Part shown: piece after piece, positions 33,368-45,064 of the stretch
How the letters are laid out: each line of letters opens with the position of its first letter
Numbering within the stretch: the stretch's first letter is position 1
Assembly (NCBI GenBank): GCA_004369045.1
Contig: ML213529.1
Coordinates: 120,131-184,130 of the forward strand
Direction: 5' to 3'
Source: Heliocybe sulcata
Lineage: Eukaryota; Basidiomycota; Agaricomycetes; Gloeophyllales; Gloeophyllaceae
DNA length: 64,000 bases
Made by a program: the position numbers and the translations under genes
The notes under the pieces: generated by a model
What the model was told of the DNA's origin: nothing
Database searches by the model: none
What the model saw: only the letters and a program-made list of their open reading frames with translations

Positions 33368-33440
33368 GTAAGTGTCGTATGAGCTCGCTTTTGCCTTGAG
33401 CGCTCTTGCCTGTCTTGACCGAGATATTTTGGCGCTTTAG
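33368..33440 (+). other. 5' UTR intron of F-box copy 2
   Basis: Donor GTAAGT at 33368 and acceptor GCTTTAG ending at 33440, six bases before the ATG at 33447. Length and position equal those in copy 1. Confidence 0.65.
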
Positions 33441-33446
33441 GTCAAA

Positions 33447-34898
33447 ATGGCACCGAATCTTAATCAGAGCCCACACGGATCGATTGAAGACAACAGCGTG
33501 CCAGCGTCCCCCGTTCTTGCCGAGCGGTTCAAGATTAAATGTCTACCGGATGAGTTACTGTCCGTCGTTTTCGAATGGGGATCCATCTACGCGGCGCCAC
33601 TAACGCCGTTTGAAATCACTGTCTCCCATGTCTGTTACCACTGGAGGAGTGTCGCCCTCACTACGCCTTCTCTCTGGACAAACATCCAGATTTCACTTCT
33701 GTCTCCTGTCTTCCGCCCGCTGATGTACATCGAGAGGTCGAAGGGGTGTCTTATCGACGTCAAATTGGACTTACGGGTCTGGCGGATTGGTGCCAAGACC
33801 CACCTGAAGGCGGGCCAAGTCTTAGAGACAGTCGAGCGCAACTGGGATCGGGTCCGCTCGCTTACATTCAAGACTCAAGAGCGATTTGGTTTGGGGCGTG
33901 TGCGCAGGCTCTGTAACGCACGAGTGGCACCAAATCTGGTGTATCTCAGTCTGACAGGTTGGAGCAACACTGTCGTGCGACCCCTCTTTCTACGGACACG
34001 AAAGCATATATTCGCAGCAGGAATGCCCAACCTAAGATGTCTACGTCTCGATGGTTGCGACTTGCCTCCTTATCACTCTTCCTTGACAGCATTGACGACA
34101 TTGGACCTCCGGCCCCATGCCACCCTGAACTTCGATGCCTTGGAACAAGCACTGTCTCCTTGTAAGGCGACGCTTCAATATCTCACGTTCCATGGTGTTA
34201 TGGGTCAGAACGGAAGGGGACAGACGATCCGTCTCCCTGCTCTCGAATGTCTCAGCTTGGAGACCGGTGGCATGGCAGAGTTCTGCACTGCTCTTTGTAC
34301 TCCTTCGCTGACCTGTATCCACGTCGAGATTGAGCCGTTGTCGTGGCCAGTCGATACAGTACACGAGTTTGCCTCGTGCCTGAAGCTCCCGTCAGGCGCG
34401 CCGAGGTACCCTAAGGTGCATATATTGTCCTTGAGATGGTTCCCTGCGGACCACCTCCGTGCCATTATGACACCCCACGTGTTCGAAAGTCTTCCAAACA
34501 TCAAAGTCTTCCGCCTAGGAGGAGCCCCCGGCAACACATGTCTCCGACTACTTATGGAGGCCCATTCCAATGGCCGTGTCGTTTGGCGGAATCTGGAGCA
34601 CCTCTCGCTTTATACACCACGGGAACGTCTCCTTCTCCGCTTTCTTGAAACCAGGATACAGACTGGATTTCCATTAAAGACACTGTCCTTATGTCGTACG
34701 CCCGCGAATTTGAAGATGGAGCGCGGCTTATCGCGGCTTGTCTCTGCAGTTATCTATTATCAGAAGGAGACATCTCAAAGGCACTTCAGTCCGGAAATCA
34801 ACGAAATGGAGGCGATGGTTGGATACCACTACACGAAGCACATCTTTTCTCCTCCGCCGTCAGACGACCACCAGGACCTGGAAGAGCAGGATCTCTGA
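33447..34898 (+). CDS. F-box/leucine-rich-repeat protein, copy 2
   Basis: A single coding exon of 483 aa, closely similar to copy 1 along its length. After MAPNLNQSPHGSIEDN the helical leader is nearly gone. The F-box core is CLPDELLSVVFEWGSIY, then ITVSHVCYHWRSVALTTPSLWTNI. Leucine-rich turns match copy 1 (AAGMPNLRCLRLDGCDLPPY, TFHGVMGQNGRGQ, LEHLSLYTPRERLLLRFLETR), and the tail is acidic (DDHQDLEEQDL). Relative to copy 1, about 66 residues are missing in frame: most of the leader plus a short piece just after the F-box core (the RLDLQLSPEE part). Known role of the family: SCF ubiquitin-ligase adaptor. The frame is intact and the leader intron is preserved, so the gene is probably expressed. 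NmrA-like gene 2 follows 550 bp downstream on the same strand. Confidence 0.87.
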   Translation: MAPNLNQSPHGSIEDNSVPASPVLAERFKIKCLPDELLSVVFEWGSIYAAPLTPFEITVSHVCYHWRSVALTTPSLWTNIQISLLSPVFRPLMYIERSKGCLIDVKLDLRVWRIGAKTHLKAGQVLETVERNWDRVRSLTFKTQERFGLGRVRRLCNARVAPNLVYLSLTGWSNTVVRPLFLRTRKHIFAAGMPNLRCLRLDGCDLPPYHSSLTALTTLDLRPHATLNFDALEQALSPCKATLQYLTFHGVMGQNGRGQTIRLPALECLSLETGGMAEFCTALCTPSLTCIHVEIEPLSWPVDTVHEFASCLKLPSGAPRYPKVHILSLRWFPADHLRAIMTPHVFESLPNIKVFRLGGAPGNTCLRLLMEAHSNGRVVWRNLEHLSLYTPRERLLLRFLETRIQTGFPLKTLSLCRTPANLKMERGLSRLVSAVIYYQKETSQRHFSPEINEMEAMVGYHYTKHIFSPPPSDDHQDLEEQDL

Positions 34899-35393
34899 TG
34901 CTTGCTTCGCATACACTCGCACACGTACGCGGTGCGGGATGTGCTAAAAGAAACCTTCCAAGAATTGCTAGTGTGTACCCTCGTCCATCTTTATGCTTCT
35001 ATACAAGACGATGCCTGGGTCGAAATACTCGCTTTACACCTGACTCCTTTGCAGATACTGATGTTGTACTACACAGACCTGCAGTTTATATTCATGGTAC
35101 AATACTAGAGAGTGATCTTCAGCTCCAGACGCAATTGCCACTCGTCTGGCACTGCTCATGAACTGCCTCAGGTGCTCCAGCCGTGGCGGCCGGACGCATC
35201 GATAATCGGTCTTACGCCATCAACGTCTCAGTGCGGGTCGAGACTTTGATTGCGCGGGAAGTGTTAACCACAGGAGAGTGCACCTCTGTACGCGATAGTA
35301 ACCCCTATTCTTCTCGTCCGGTCTGACTTACTTCAATCTGAAGCACCAGGCTCCCGTACAGACGAAAGAAGTATCGTTGCTCAGATATTGGAC

Positions 35394-35400
35394 TATATAA
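35394..35400 (+). promoter_or_regulatory. TATA box of NmrA-like gene 2
   Basis: TATATAA lies 49 bp upstream of the ATG at 35449. The same box, with its flanks, survives in the ruined NmrA copy at 18654-18661 on the other strand. Confidence 0.55.
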
Positions 35401-35448
35401 TGTCCGTGCTCTGCTACCACGGGGCGTCATCTCGCGACTCTCTTCACT

Positions 35449-36584
35449 ATGGACAGTACCATCCTAATCACGTCTGCTTCCGGGCGCACGTCTGGATACG
35501 TCCTGCGCAGCCTGCTCTCCCACTCGTCTCCAGCACAAGTCCGTCTACTCGTCAGATCGAGGGCTGCGATACCGTCTTTACTATCCGCCCACCCATCTCT
35601 CACTGAATCTGCCTTCGTCATCGCGGACTATCTGGACTACCCTTCGTTAGTGCACGCCATGAAGGGTGCTGACGTGGTCTTCCACAATGGCGCACTATTC
35701 CACCCAAACGAGATTGGTCAGGGCATCAACGTCATCAACGCAGCGAAGGAAGTGGGCGTGAAGCACTTTGTTTATTGTAGCGTGCTCTATCCCTTCCTCA
35801 GCAGGATGCCCCACCATGCGGTGAAGGGAAGGTATTTATTATCATCTTCCTGTGTGTTTCATGCTCAGCTGAATCACGACCATGACAGGATCGAAGAGTA
35901 TCTCACGGAGTCCGGTTTAGACTTTACCATCCTTCAGGTCAGTCCCAGAGATGCCCCAAGGCTAATCGGTTACTGAGGATGAACACATCTAGCCGACGTC
36001 GTTCATGCAGAACTTCCCTGTTCAAGCCATTCTAGAATCTGCGTCTCCTGCGAAGCTTCCCTGCACGTACAACACGAACGTCCTTCAGGGCTTCCTTCAC
36101 CTCAGCGACCTCGCCGCGGTCGCCACTTCAATCCTTCTGAACCCGGAGAGACACAGATTCGCCACCTATCAGCTCACCGGTCAGTTTGATAACACAAGCT
36201 AGGACGGCTCTGGGCATGTATTGACGGAGGTACTTTCGTCGTAGGAGAGAACTGCACACTGGAGCAGCTCGCTCAGACCTTGGAAAGCGAAACTGGGAAG
36301 CAGGTCATACGCGAGATCGTGGATAGAAAGTCATTCTTGGCGCAACAGCAGGAGACTAACGGAGACTTTTGCGCCGAGCTATGGGAGCTTATGTTGGTCC
36401 ACTACGACAGGAGGTGAGTGGTACCGTCCATACGCCGTTACTTGATGTTCTTACTGGTGAATGCATGGGATGTAGGGGTATACCTGGTAACTCGAACGTT
36501 ACGACGTGGCTGCTTGGGAGAGAACCTATTACTTGGAAGGACTGGATCCGTCAGACGCTGAAGGAGCCTGTTGGGCAGCAATGA
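35449..36584 (+). CDS. NmrA-like NAD(P)-binding protein 2
   Basis: Five exons, 35449-35831, 35889-35937, 35993-36179, 36245-36413 and 36476-36584, give 298 aa. It begins MDSTILITSASGRTSGYVL with the same SASGRTS nucleotide loop as gene 1. Shared landmarks are VIADYLDYPSLVHAMKGADVVFHNG, GINVINAAKEVGVKHFVYCSVLYPF, IEEYLTESGLDFTILQ, PTSFMQNFPV, and the end GIPGNSNVTTWLLGREPITW. It has two introns that gene 1 lacks (after TILQ and after YQLTG), while the other two are at matching places. Known family role: NAD(P)-binding regulator or reductase. It follows the F-box copy 2 gene on the same strand and converges on the seven-helix membrane gene with only about 180 bp between stops. Confidence 0.88.
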
Positions 36585-36765
36585 AGTCAGTGTAGATGAT
36601 AGAATCCAGAGTGCGCGCTGCTCATGGAAGACATCGCGGGGCGCGCTTATCAGCAGCGGAAGTTAATAGCATTCTTGTCTAGCAAAAGAATCTTCCAGTG
36701 TCCCGTGAAGCGGCAAATTACACAATTACTTGTCATACAACATTTCTTCCCATTTCTTCCTTCAA

Positions 36766-38594
36766 TCAAACAGCCGATCGAGACGGTCCCGCCATCCCTT
36801 CCTCCCCACTGCTCTTCTCCCACTCCTCTTCGTCATTTACCTCCTCAATCGTCGCCCCGCTCCAGAACTGCGTCACCCTCCCATCATCCGCCGTCGTCGC
36901 ACCAGGAGAGTGTGGGCCCGTGGGGAAGCCGAAGATATCCGTAGCCCCCCCTCCCCCGCCGAAGGGGTTGTTCGACGCGCGGGAGGAGGCCTGCCGGCGG
37001 ACCTGTGGCCTGCGCCCCGCGGCCTTGACGCGCACTCTGCGGCCTTCTTTTTTCTTTTCGCCGAGCCCGTGCTTGCGGAAGGCGAGGAAGGTGCTCCACG
37101 CTGGGAGGACGGTGAGGAACAGCGGGAGAATCTGGAAATTCGGGTCAGCGTCCTAGTCGACACTGCCGAGAGGAATGGATGGAGCGCACCTGCCCGAACC
37201 CCCAGCTCCCCTCTGACGCTGCGCTGTCGTTCGGGTGGTTCAGGTGCCGCAGCAGCTCCGTATTCAAGATCGCCAGCATCGACGTGACTAGTATGAGTAT
37301 GAGATTCACGAGGAGGCGGCCGTTGATGTTCGCCCTGTAGCTAGTGTCGAAGGATACATTCATCTGGGCCTTGGACATCCCGAACGGGGCGCCGCCGAAC
37401 ATCGGCAAGGTGAAGAGAGGCTCTTCGCGCCCTGTAGAACCGGTCGAGGTGAAGGAGGAGGTAGGTGGGGAGGTAGAGGGAGGAGGGGCGAAGGACACTA
37501 TTTGGCGGTTCATGTCCTGTGTGAATGGAGGAGGAGAGGGCGAGGCATGGTCACTACTACCACTCTGCGCAGGAGGCTGCTGCTGATTATTCGCAGGAGC
37601 AGGCGATGAGACACCCGAGGTAGCAGGACCGTGGGTATCAGACGCCGCTGTTGAGGACGGCGACGTGCGAGGGATTGACGTGCTTGCGGAGCGTCTGCTG
37701 CGGGCCCCTTTACCGCTTTTGCCTTGCCCAGTCTTTCGCGGCTTCGCGGAGTTGTCCTCAGCATTCTTATCCTGCTTCTCTGTGTCCTCCTTCTCCGGCA
37801 GAGGCCTTATGCCCGGGATACGCAGAGCCACGCAGATCTTCCTCATCATGCCAATCATCTGCCCCGGAATCCTCTTATACTTCCTTTCCTTAAAGTACGG
37901 ATGTATCAGGGAGCTGTAATCAAGATACAGCAGCACCGTATACGCGAGCGTCACGATGGCAAGCAGGACCAGGAACGCGTTCCGCCCGGCATAAAGCACC
38001 TTGAACGGCTTGAATATGACGAACACCAGGTCCTTGTTGCACTCCACCTCAGTCCCGAACGTCGGCGCGTATCTGAGGACCGCAAAAGCACAGGCGAAGA
38101 TTAGGTAGGACTGCAGAATCGCGAGGTACTTGATGATGCTGCCGGAACGCTTGTGCCGGTTGTATTGTGGCATGGTGAAGAAGATGGCGGCCCATGAGGG
38201 GGTAAGGAGGTAGAGCACAACCAGGGCGCTGCGGAACTCGGTGATGAGCATGCCACATCCAAGCGACAAAGTAAACGGTGTATGGTGGACATACTCGTAT
38301 AGATTGAGCTGATTCGGCTGGTTCGTAAAGCCGAGTACGAGCGTCGTCACGGCATAGGCCATGTTCGTGACAATAAGTGTCCCCAAATTCTGGGTGATCT
38401 CGTCTGCAGAGGACGTCCGCGCTGACAGAACCGCTAGATGGGGTCCATAAACATATCAGTGACTGAACCCGTCCAGATCAGACCGGAGAGCGCTCACCCA
38501 GTAGCACAGCTTGTATGTAAAACGACAGGCGGACCCCGATCCCGCTGACATCTGGATTGGGCGTAGGTCCTCTGCTGCAGTCAGTGCTGGACAT
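36766..38594 (-). CDS. Seven-helix membrane protein with long Ser/Pro-rich loop
   Basis: Three exons, 38594-38498, 38433-37190 and 37131-36766, give 568 aa. The start MSSTDCSRGPTPNPDVSGIG leads into hydrophobic segments: LSFYIQAVLLAVLSA, LIVTNMAYAVTTLVLGF, LITEFRSALVVLYLLTPSW, ILQSYLIFACAFAVL and AFLVLLAIVTLAYTVLLYL. A hydrophilic stretch of about 200 residues follows, rich in Ser, Pro, Lys and Arg. Two further helices come next (LLVNLILILVTSMLAIL and ILPLFLTVLPAWSTFLAF), then a Gly-rich basic tail. Seven helices with a very long loop between helices 5 and 6 is the layout of G-protein-coupled receptors. I see no diagnostic receptor motif and the family is unnamed to me, so receptor function is only a possibility. 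I cannot tell the orientation in the membrane. Confidence 0.8.
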
Positions 38595-39288
38595 GACGCG
38601 GTCGCTTGAACTCGTCGAGGCGCGTTAGGATGGGAAGTTGCGGGAGATCTCTGAGAAGGTTATGGAGAGCGTAGGCAGGACCAGGGATTGCAACTTTGAG
38701 GATAGGCCTGCGCGAGAGACGCTACAAAGTAGAGGAAGGGAAGCATAGTCTTATAAGCTTGTTCCCGAGCGCTTCACAGCTTGCTAGGCGTCTAAGTACA
38801 AGAGTACAGCACGGCACGTGTCCATCTCGGCTATGCTTCCATAAGTAATTCACTGTATGCAGCGATGAGAGCACCTCTGGCTATATTCCTGATCACTGAG
38901 CCTGGTAGCGCTGAGGCTGTATACACTGTCATGGCCAGGATTCTGGAAGCGCAGAGGAAGCTGGTCGAAGATGGTAGAGCGTTAACTTGGTGTAGAACGG
39001 GGTCTGCCGAGGGTTTGAGATGGCGTCGCGCAGCCTCTGGTGGCACGACTCTGCAGAACTTGCTTGCAAGTAAGTATCTACATGCAGCAGGGCTAGTACG
39101 CGCCCTAAGACTCACGGACGCAACCTTGAAAGAAACCATGCCAATTTAGCTGCAGTGGCACCCATAGTACTTCCTTCTTGAACGAATGGTCACACAACTG
39201 GCATAGAAAGTAAGACTCCAGTGACAAGACAACATTTGTCCTAGAATAACATAAGATATGCGCGACACCAAAACACCACTACTTAAGA
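38595..39288. other. Intergenic; one unconfirmed frame
   Basis: The left part is the promoter of the seven-helix gene. A 94-codon plus-strand frame (38865-39149, MRAPLAIFLITEPGSAEAVY) and an antisense frame overlap each other. Neither has a recognised domain, so I leave both uncalled. Confidence 0.4.
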
Positions 39289-40776
39289 CTATGAATCCAC
39301 CTCCATGCTCTTCTCTCTCTCCTCCTCCCTCCCGCTCCCATTCCCCACTGGCCCTTGCAGTCCCTGCGGTACTGACGGGAACGCAGCGGACGATACAGCT
39401 GGTGGTGCAGGCGCAAACGTAGCAGGATGTGCGGGCGCCCGATGCTGCGGTGAAGGCGCCAGCGAGCTCGCGTTCGACCGCGGTGAAGCAGACGCGCTCC
39501 TCTCCTTCCTCGCACGCATGCTCGCGTTGAAGTGGCCGCATTTCGGGCATACATACTCTGTATAGGTGGTTATAAGCGAATAAGCATCAGGGAAAAGAGG
39601 AAGCGGAGGGAGAGTGCAACGGGGGAGGAGGGCGAGTCAAGAGCCGAGAACGGGGGTGTAAAGAGTATAGAGTGAAATGTAAATAACTGATCACTGAGGA
39701 GCAAAATGGCAAGAGCACAGGGAGAGAGAGAAAGCACTCACGCGTATCCTCCCAAATACTCTCCTTCACCAACCCATTATGCGCAAAACACTTCTCACAA
39801 ATCAGCGCATACTTGCTTGCAGGGCTACTCGTAGTGGGCTCGTCGTCACCCAACAGCGCGTCCGCAAGCTTGTCGTACCACTGCTTGCGCGGCGGGGTCG
39901 CGGGTGCCTGCTGTGCCGCTTCGCGGAGCACCAATGTTTAACATGTGTTGTGATGCATGGGAAGGAAGGGGGAGAGACAGCGTACCTGCTAAACGACTCT
40001 GCAAGGCAGGAGATATAGGGAATGGGGGCTGCTGGCCCTGCTGTTGCGGGGCCTTCTGGGGCGTGACGGGCGGACCTTGAGATGGAGGAGCGGGAGGGAC
40101 GTTCCTGCGTCGCAGCGCCTGGGGTGTACCGTTTGGCACGTCATCGTACCGCTCGATGAGATTACGCGTGGAGTAGTAGTTGGTCTTCTTCTTGATCTCC
40201 TCAATCTTTTCGTGTTGTTGTTTCTTCAGCGTTTTAAGAGTCTTCTCTGTAGAGGAGTAGCGTGAATTTGAGATGCGTCAGGAAGTGGAGGAGGAAGCAT
40301 ACCCTCGGCATCCCCAATGCGCGTGTACCAGACCTGCACTATCCGCCGTATGAACAGAATACTACGTCCCGCACGCATCAACAACACCTCCACGCGTATA
40401 TAACAGAACCAGCACGCACACTATCGGACCAATGAACACAGGCAGCGCCTTGCTCGCTCTCGTCACCTCCCTGCCCCACCTCTGGCCCCCTCCCTTTCCG
40501 CCCACGAGCTGCACGTCCGGCAAGAACTCCATGTACCATAGGCTCCCGTAGGCGATCCATGACGCGAGGGTGTAAAGGGTGACGAGGAGCGTCGTGCGCC
40601 GCTCGCGCAGACGAATTTCGGAGAGGCGCGTCTGGCGCTTTTGGATGTCGTCAGCGAGGGAAGCGAGGACTTCTTCGTAGTCTTCTGGTTCAGACTGGGA
40701 TAATGGGCATTAGAGTTTATGGTAGGGACAGAAGAAAATGTCGCACCTTATTGAACCACCGTCGAATAAATGACAT
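39289..40776 (-). CDS. LNP1: Lunapark (ER three-way junction protein)
   Basis: Six exons, 40776-40747, 40694-40420, 40361-40303, 40246-39986, 39918-39742 and 39557-39289, sum to 1071 nt, or 356 aa. The start MSFIRRWFNK is the typical Lunapark N-terminus. A coiled-coil stretch (LADDIQKRQTRLSEIRLRER) is followed by TM1 (TLLVTLYTLASWIAYGSLWY) and TM2 (ALPVFIGPIVILFIRRIVQVW, the join made by an intron). A second coiled coil runs TLKTLKKQQHEKIEEIKKK, with the family motif TNYYSTRNLIERYD. A proline-rich linker leads to the zinc ribbon: YALICEKCFAHNGLV, then YVCPKCGHFN, giving two CxxC pairs split by the last intron. Known role: Lunapark stabilises three-way tubule junctions of the ER, opposite Sey1/atlastin. 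The Ser/Pro tail ends EKSMEVDS. The gene is complete. Confidence 0.93.
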
Positions 40777-43700
40777 AGTAAAAGGAGAAGGAGACTAAGT
40801 GTTGTTAAGCTTTAAGGTGAAGCAAGGATCATGGATAGAGTTATCTCGGGCGGCAGAGCCACACGATTTGAGCGCGTCGCAGCGTACGACGTCACGGATG
40901 CTGTCCAGGGTCCTGGGCATTGTGGCCTTGAGGACCTCTGTTAGTCCTGTCAGCAGCCGTCCACTTCATTTTTCACCGCTCGTTCTTGCTGTATCTCTCA
41001 GTACTTCCTTGCATCACATGTACTAGAGGTCTCGGGCAACTAATTCGGATGTGACTGGATGGAGTCATAACTCGGGGGATATTGGGACTTCCAGCTGTCC
41101 ATTGTCTCAAGCACTATCGACTGTCCTCTTGGATTATTTCCTATTGGCGGGGTCAAGACGCTGGCACTCAGTACTCAAGGGAGATACGACTTTGAGACTC
41201 GCTAGGGCGCCTTTCTACGCTTGACGAGCACCGGCGGACTTCCTTGCATGTCTCTCAAAGAATTTGGTGTTCGAATCGGGCCACTTCTTGCGGCTACAAT
41301 GCGCCAGCTGGCTGAATCTTCTTCACCGGCAAATTCTTCTACTGAAGCCTGCTGTCTTCCCAATAGATACAACCCTCGAGTCGGTGTCACTTGCTGGAAG
41401 CCGTCGTAGACTGTCGCCACTCTTTGGACCTTCTTCCTGCTCGCCGCGGCCCGTATAATGTCGTGCTATTTCTGCGCCAACTTGACACAATTATGTACGC
41501 TATAGTCCCCGTCATTGTGATGCTCGATCGCTCCATTGCTCGAGATGCGCTCTCCTCATAGTCAGCCTCAAAGCCTCGTCTTCGATGCCTGTGCCATTTG
41601 CACGGTAATACTTCAAGGAAGAGTTCTCATAGCCCTCTCTTTTGTTGACAGCAGCGTCCCCTTCAGCAAGGCGCTACGTCAAGTACTTCGCGAATTCACT
41701 TGTCAAGAGGGTCATGGTGTTTCTCTCGTTGCATGCAGCTCTTCCATTTAAGGGAAGATTGCACTTTCTTTCCAGCCTTCTTCCCTTCGTAGCACGCTGT
41801 CTCGTGCCACCAGCCTGACAGTCCGCTGACCCAAGATGCAGACGGTCTCCTACACTCAGCCGCTGTTCTCTGTCGAACAACTCTGCTCCCTGATCTCGTA
41901 CATGTGCTACTTGGCGTTTCTTCTGTGCGGCCCTTCCCCCTCGGGATGGCTGCTCGATCGCTCCAAAATTAACGGGTGCTTTATACCCGAGACTCGACTC
42001 TGGAATGCTCGTCTTCGACATCTTCAGATCCCAGCATCTGACCTGTTCTACCCCTTCGTGTCCCGGTTTCTCTGCCCCGCAGTCTCCTCAAGACAGGTCG
42101 GTCTACTCGACCATTCTCTCTCAAGCCGGAAGTGCCAAAATTCTGCTTTGAGTTCACAGGATCATTTTCATGCGTTAATCCTACCGCACTGTCCCCGTTT
42201 TCGGGCCAGAGAACCAGGCTTTTTGAAGTGACAGTTGCCTTCCTCTGTGCACCTGCTCAAATGGGAGGTATATGGTCTTCTTCGCTCCACGCTCGCTGGT
42301 CGTACATGTAAGAGATCGGCCTCTGAATCTGGCAGCGGACAGTGATCCTGGCCAAAGCCGGCGCGCATGGTCAACTCGGCGCCAGTTATCATGTCATGCT
42401 TATCATCACGCGTGCTGGATTGATCTACCGTGAACGGGTGTTTTGTACGGTCCACCGCCAGCTAGTTCCAGAACGCTCCCTGGATTATCTTTATGCGTGC
42501 CCTTGCGATTTTTCTACGACTGGCCTGTTATGAGCCCGCACGCTGGCTTGTCTTCTCAGACGAGTGGACATCTTGCTGCTGTCCATAATATCGCCGGTAC
42601 GACGTAAAGGTGTCTACGGTCAGTGGATGACATGTCCCGAGAGAATTCTGACGTCTATCTACCCGGCTGCTCGCCCAGTACTATCTTGCGGAACGCGTCG
42701 GTTCTGCCGGCTCCAGTGTTCGGAATCGTGGCACGCGGGGTGTTTGTGATTCGGACCAGCATCGAGACGTTATTCAAAACTTGTTGACACGATTGTCGTT
42801 CTCCTTCTCTGGTCTTTACGCTTGACAACAACGTTTATGTATAGACCGAGCGCCTGCTTCTTGTGGTATAGGACGGCATATGGTCGCTCGACGAGTCCGA
42901 CACCAGGCCTGCGAACGGAGCCTGTCGAAAGGGTGTTCATACAGCATCGGGCCTAGTGACCGCACCGTGGAATGCAGGCAAGACTCTATCGATATCAAAT
43001 GTCCGAGGCTGTCTCCCCCCCTGTTGCGTCTCCGTTCCGTTGTCCGCTCGTTACTCGCACTGCGAAGCTGCTGTCGCGGAGGCGACCTCCTTGCATTCGG
43101 CATCAGTCGTATCCGGACTTCCGATACTCTTCCGCGGCGCTGTCAAACAACTACAGGGATACTTGCTGCGAGCTCTCCTAGGCAGCGAGTGCTTGACTCT
43201 CTAGAGATCGAGCATCGGGCTGTCCCAACTATCCTACTGCGGTGCGCGAGACTTGCACAGCGTTGCTGTGGCCTCATATGTATCTTCGCCGTCTCCACTA
43301 TCTGGTCAAACTGGCCGAACGTCCCAAGTTACGAGGCTGCGCGGCATCTGGATACGACCTATGAATATACTGGCTTGACCCACCGCAGTGCCATCGTGAC
43401 CCTGCGACGATCTACAAACTTCTTCCGAGCTATTCGCAGCTGCGCAGAAGCTCAGTCGCCGTCAACTTGTGAGACGTTTTGATTCGGCTTTCCTTCCGTG
43501 CTTGGCTTGATTTTTTGATGTCTAAGCTCGTGTATCAGGACTTCCCCGCATAAGCTGGACTGCTATTTTGAGTGCCTTGCGGGCTCCGAAATGTACTGTG
43601 AATCACATAGCGTAAACAACGTCTGTTATAAGACTGCAGCGTCCCCGGTAATAATTTGCTCGTAAATACTAAATAGTGTCGTCCACCGAGTCGTCTCTTT

Positions 43701-45064
43701 ACAGTCGGGTCGCTAGCGGTTGTTTCCCGCGGCTTTGTCACAATGCTTCCGATTTGCCATCCGCTTGTATCATGACCGAATCACTGCTTCCTGCTTGTCT
43801 CCGTCCCTTCATGTGCCTTGAGAACCTACACTCTAATTATTCTTGGAGCCGACTGATCATGAACAAACAAAGTTCGCCCGACATGCTTCTGAACATATGG
43901 ACCCTCAGGCGTGTCATTATCATGCCGTGGGTTACCGGTCACGAGTATTCTTGATCAGACCATGACAAGATATACAATTGCGATCTGGTGTTATTACGGC
44001 GTCAAGAAAGGTGTGCAGATGATGTGTATCGCTCTCGCTCTCGTCGAGACCGTCTGATGCATCCTGCTACCGAACTCCAAAAATATCATCTGTGATACCC
44101 CGCTTCGTTTGACCGCGACTGCGTAAACTCAGCTCGCTTGATGCAGATCATTTAGCGGCTCGTATCTATCCCGCCTCTCGACGCACGCCTGGCACGTCTC
44201 CGAAATGCGAGGTTCATGAAGATCATTGGTACGTTGGCGGCGTGGTAGGTGTGTAGCGTGCCCAAGGGTCTGTGAGAGGCCCAGATATCGGCTCTTAGAC
44301 TTCTTCGTACGCATTGCAATATTAGGTTCCGGCGGGGCCGAATCACCCTAGCACCCCATGGAGCTCGTAATGCCAGTGGCCATCAGCTCTTTAGCGAGAC
44401 CGTCTTCTATGTCAATTGTGCTAACATTAGAAGCGCTGGTGGGAATTATATAGCGATGTGCAACGGGGGTATCACACAGCGCGTCTCTCGCCGTCTCGCC
44501 ACCTCGGTGACTGAAGCGGGTGAAACGAACACGAAACAATGGCGCCCGGCCCCAGTTTGATAAAGACAGAAAAGATTTGTTCCAGAACAGAGCTTTCGTA
44601 TTCACGTAAGTAGTACAGGTGTGCCTAGGTTGACTAGTGACTATCCACGGGTCTAGTGGAGGAACGCATAAATATCTCGTGATAGGCTACAAAGCTGACA
44701 CCGCCAAAAAAAGGTATATATACAGTTAGGTATTAGGCCACGTTATCCCAAGGCATAGAATTGTATGATAATGTCCGATACGGATACTCGAAAGCAAGCG
44801 ACAATGCTACACAACATGATGCTCTATATAGGGTGGTTGCAGTACGGGCTAACATAGAACTTCTCACCGTCAAGGGTCGTCATAGACATAAGGACATAAC
44901 AACGGGTATAGCGGGAACGATCACGGGCAACTGAGGAATGAGAAAGGCTCCTTCATCAGATGACCCCACGCTGTTCGATGCAAACGGCGACGTAGCAGGA
45001 TGAGAACGGATCTCAGCCTCGAATGCCGAGAGGGATGCGCCGGCGGAGGAAACCGCAGGATGAG
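40777..45064. other. Gene-poor stretch of 4.3 kb
   Basis: The left 100-150 bp are the Lunapark promoter, with a GACGTCAC element at 40888-40895. From about 41.2 to 43.9 kb the plus strand is again C/T-rich with frames up to 200 codons (42880-43482), but no domain or exon chain is recognisable. The right part is the 3' flank of the first Myb gene. Confidence 0.35.

Larger units (their letters stand above)
32655..35590 (+). repeat. Module copy 2 (F-box plus intact NmrA)
   Basis: Plus-strand counterpart of 18550-21250. It carries the upstream non-coding segment (ATCGCCGATGGCGTTGC, TTTGTAGACACGACGA, CCACAGCTTGTTTGCC), an insert of about 0.3 kb (roughly 32905-33235) absent from copy 1, the leader intron, the F-box gene, its 3' flank, and the NmrA promoter and start. 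Confidence 0.85.

Noticed and set aside
36766-37160. Overlapping frames in the last exon of the seven-helix gene
   Set aside because: Shadow frames of the Gly/Arg-rich tail; the frame chosen continues from the spliced upstream exon and keeps helix 7.
38831-39149. Overlapping sense and antisense frames of about 100 codons
   Set aside because: Each is the shadow of the other and neither matches a family.
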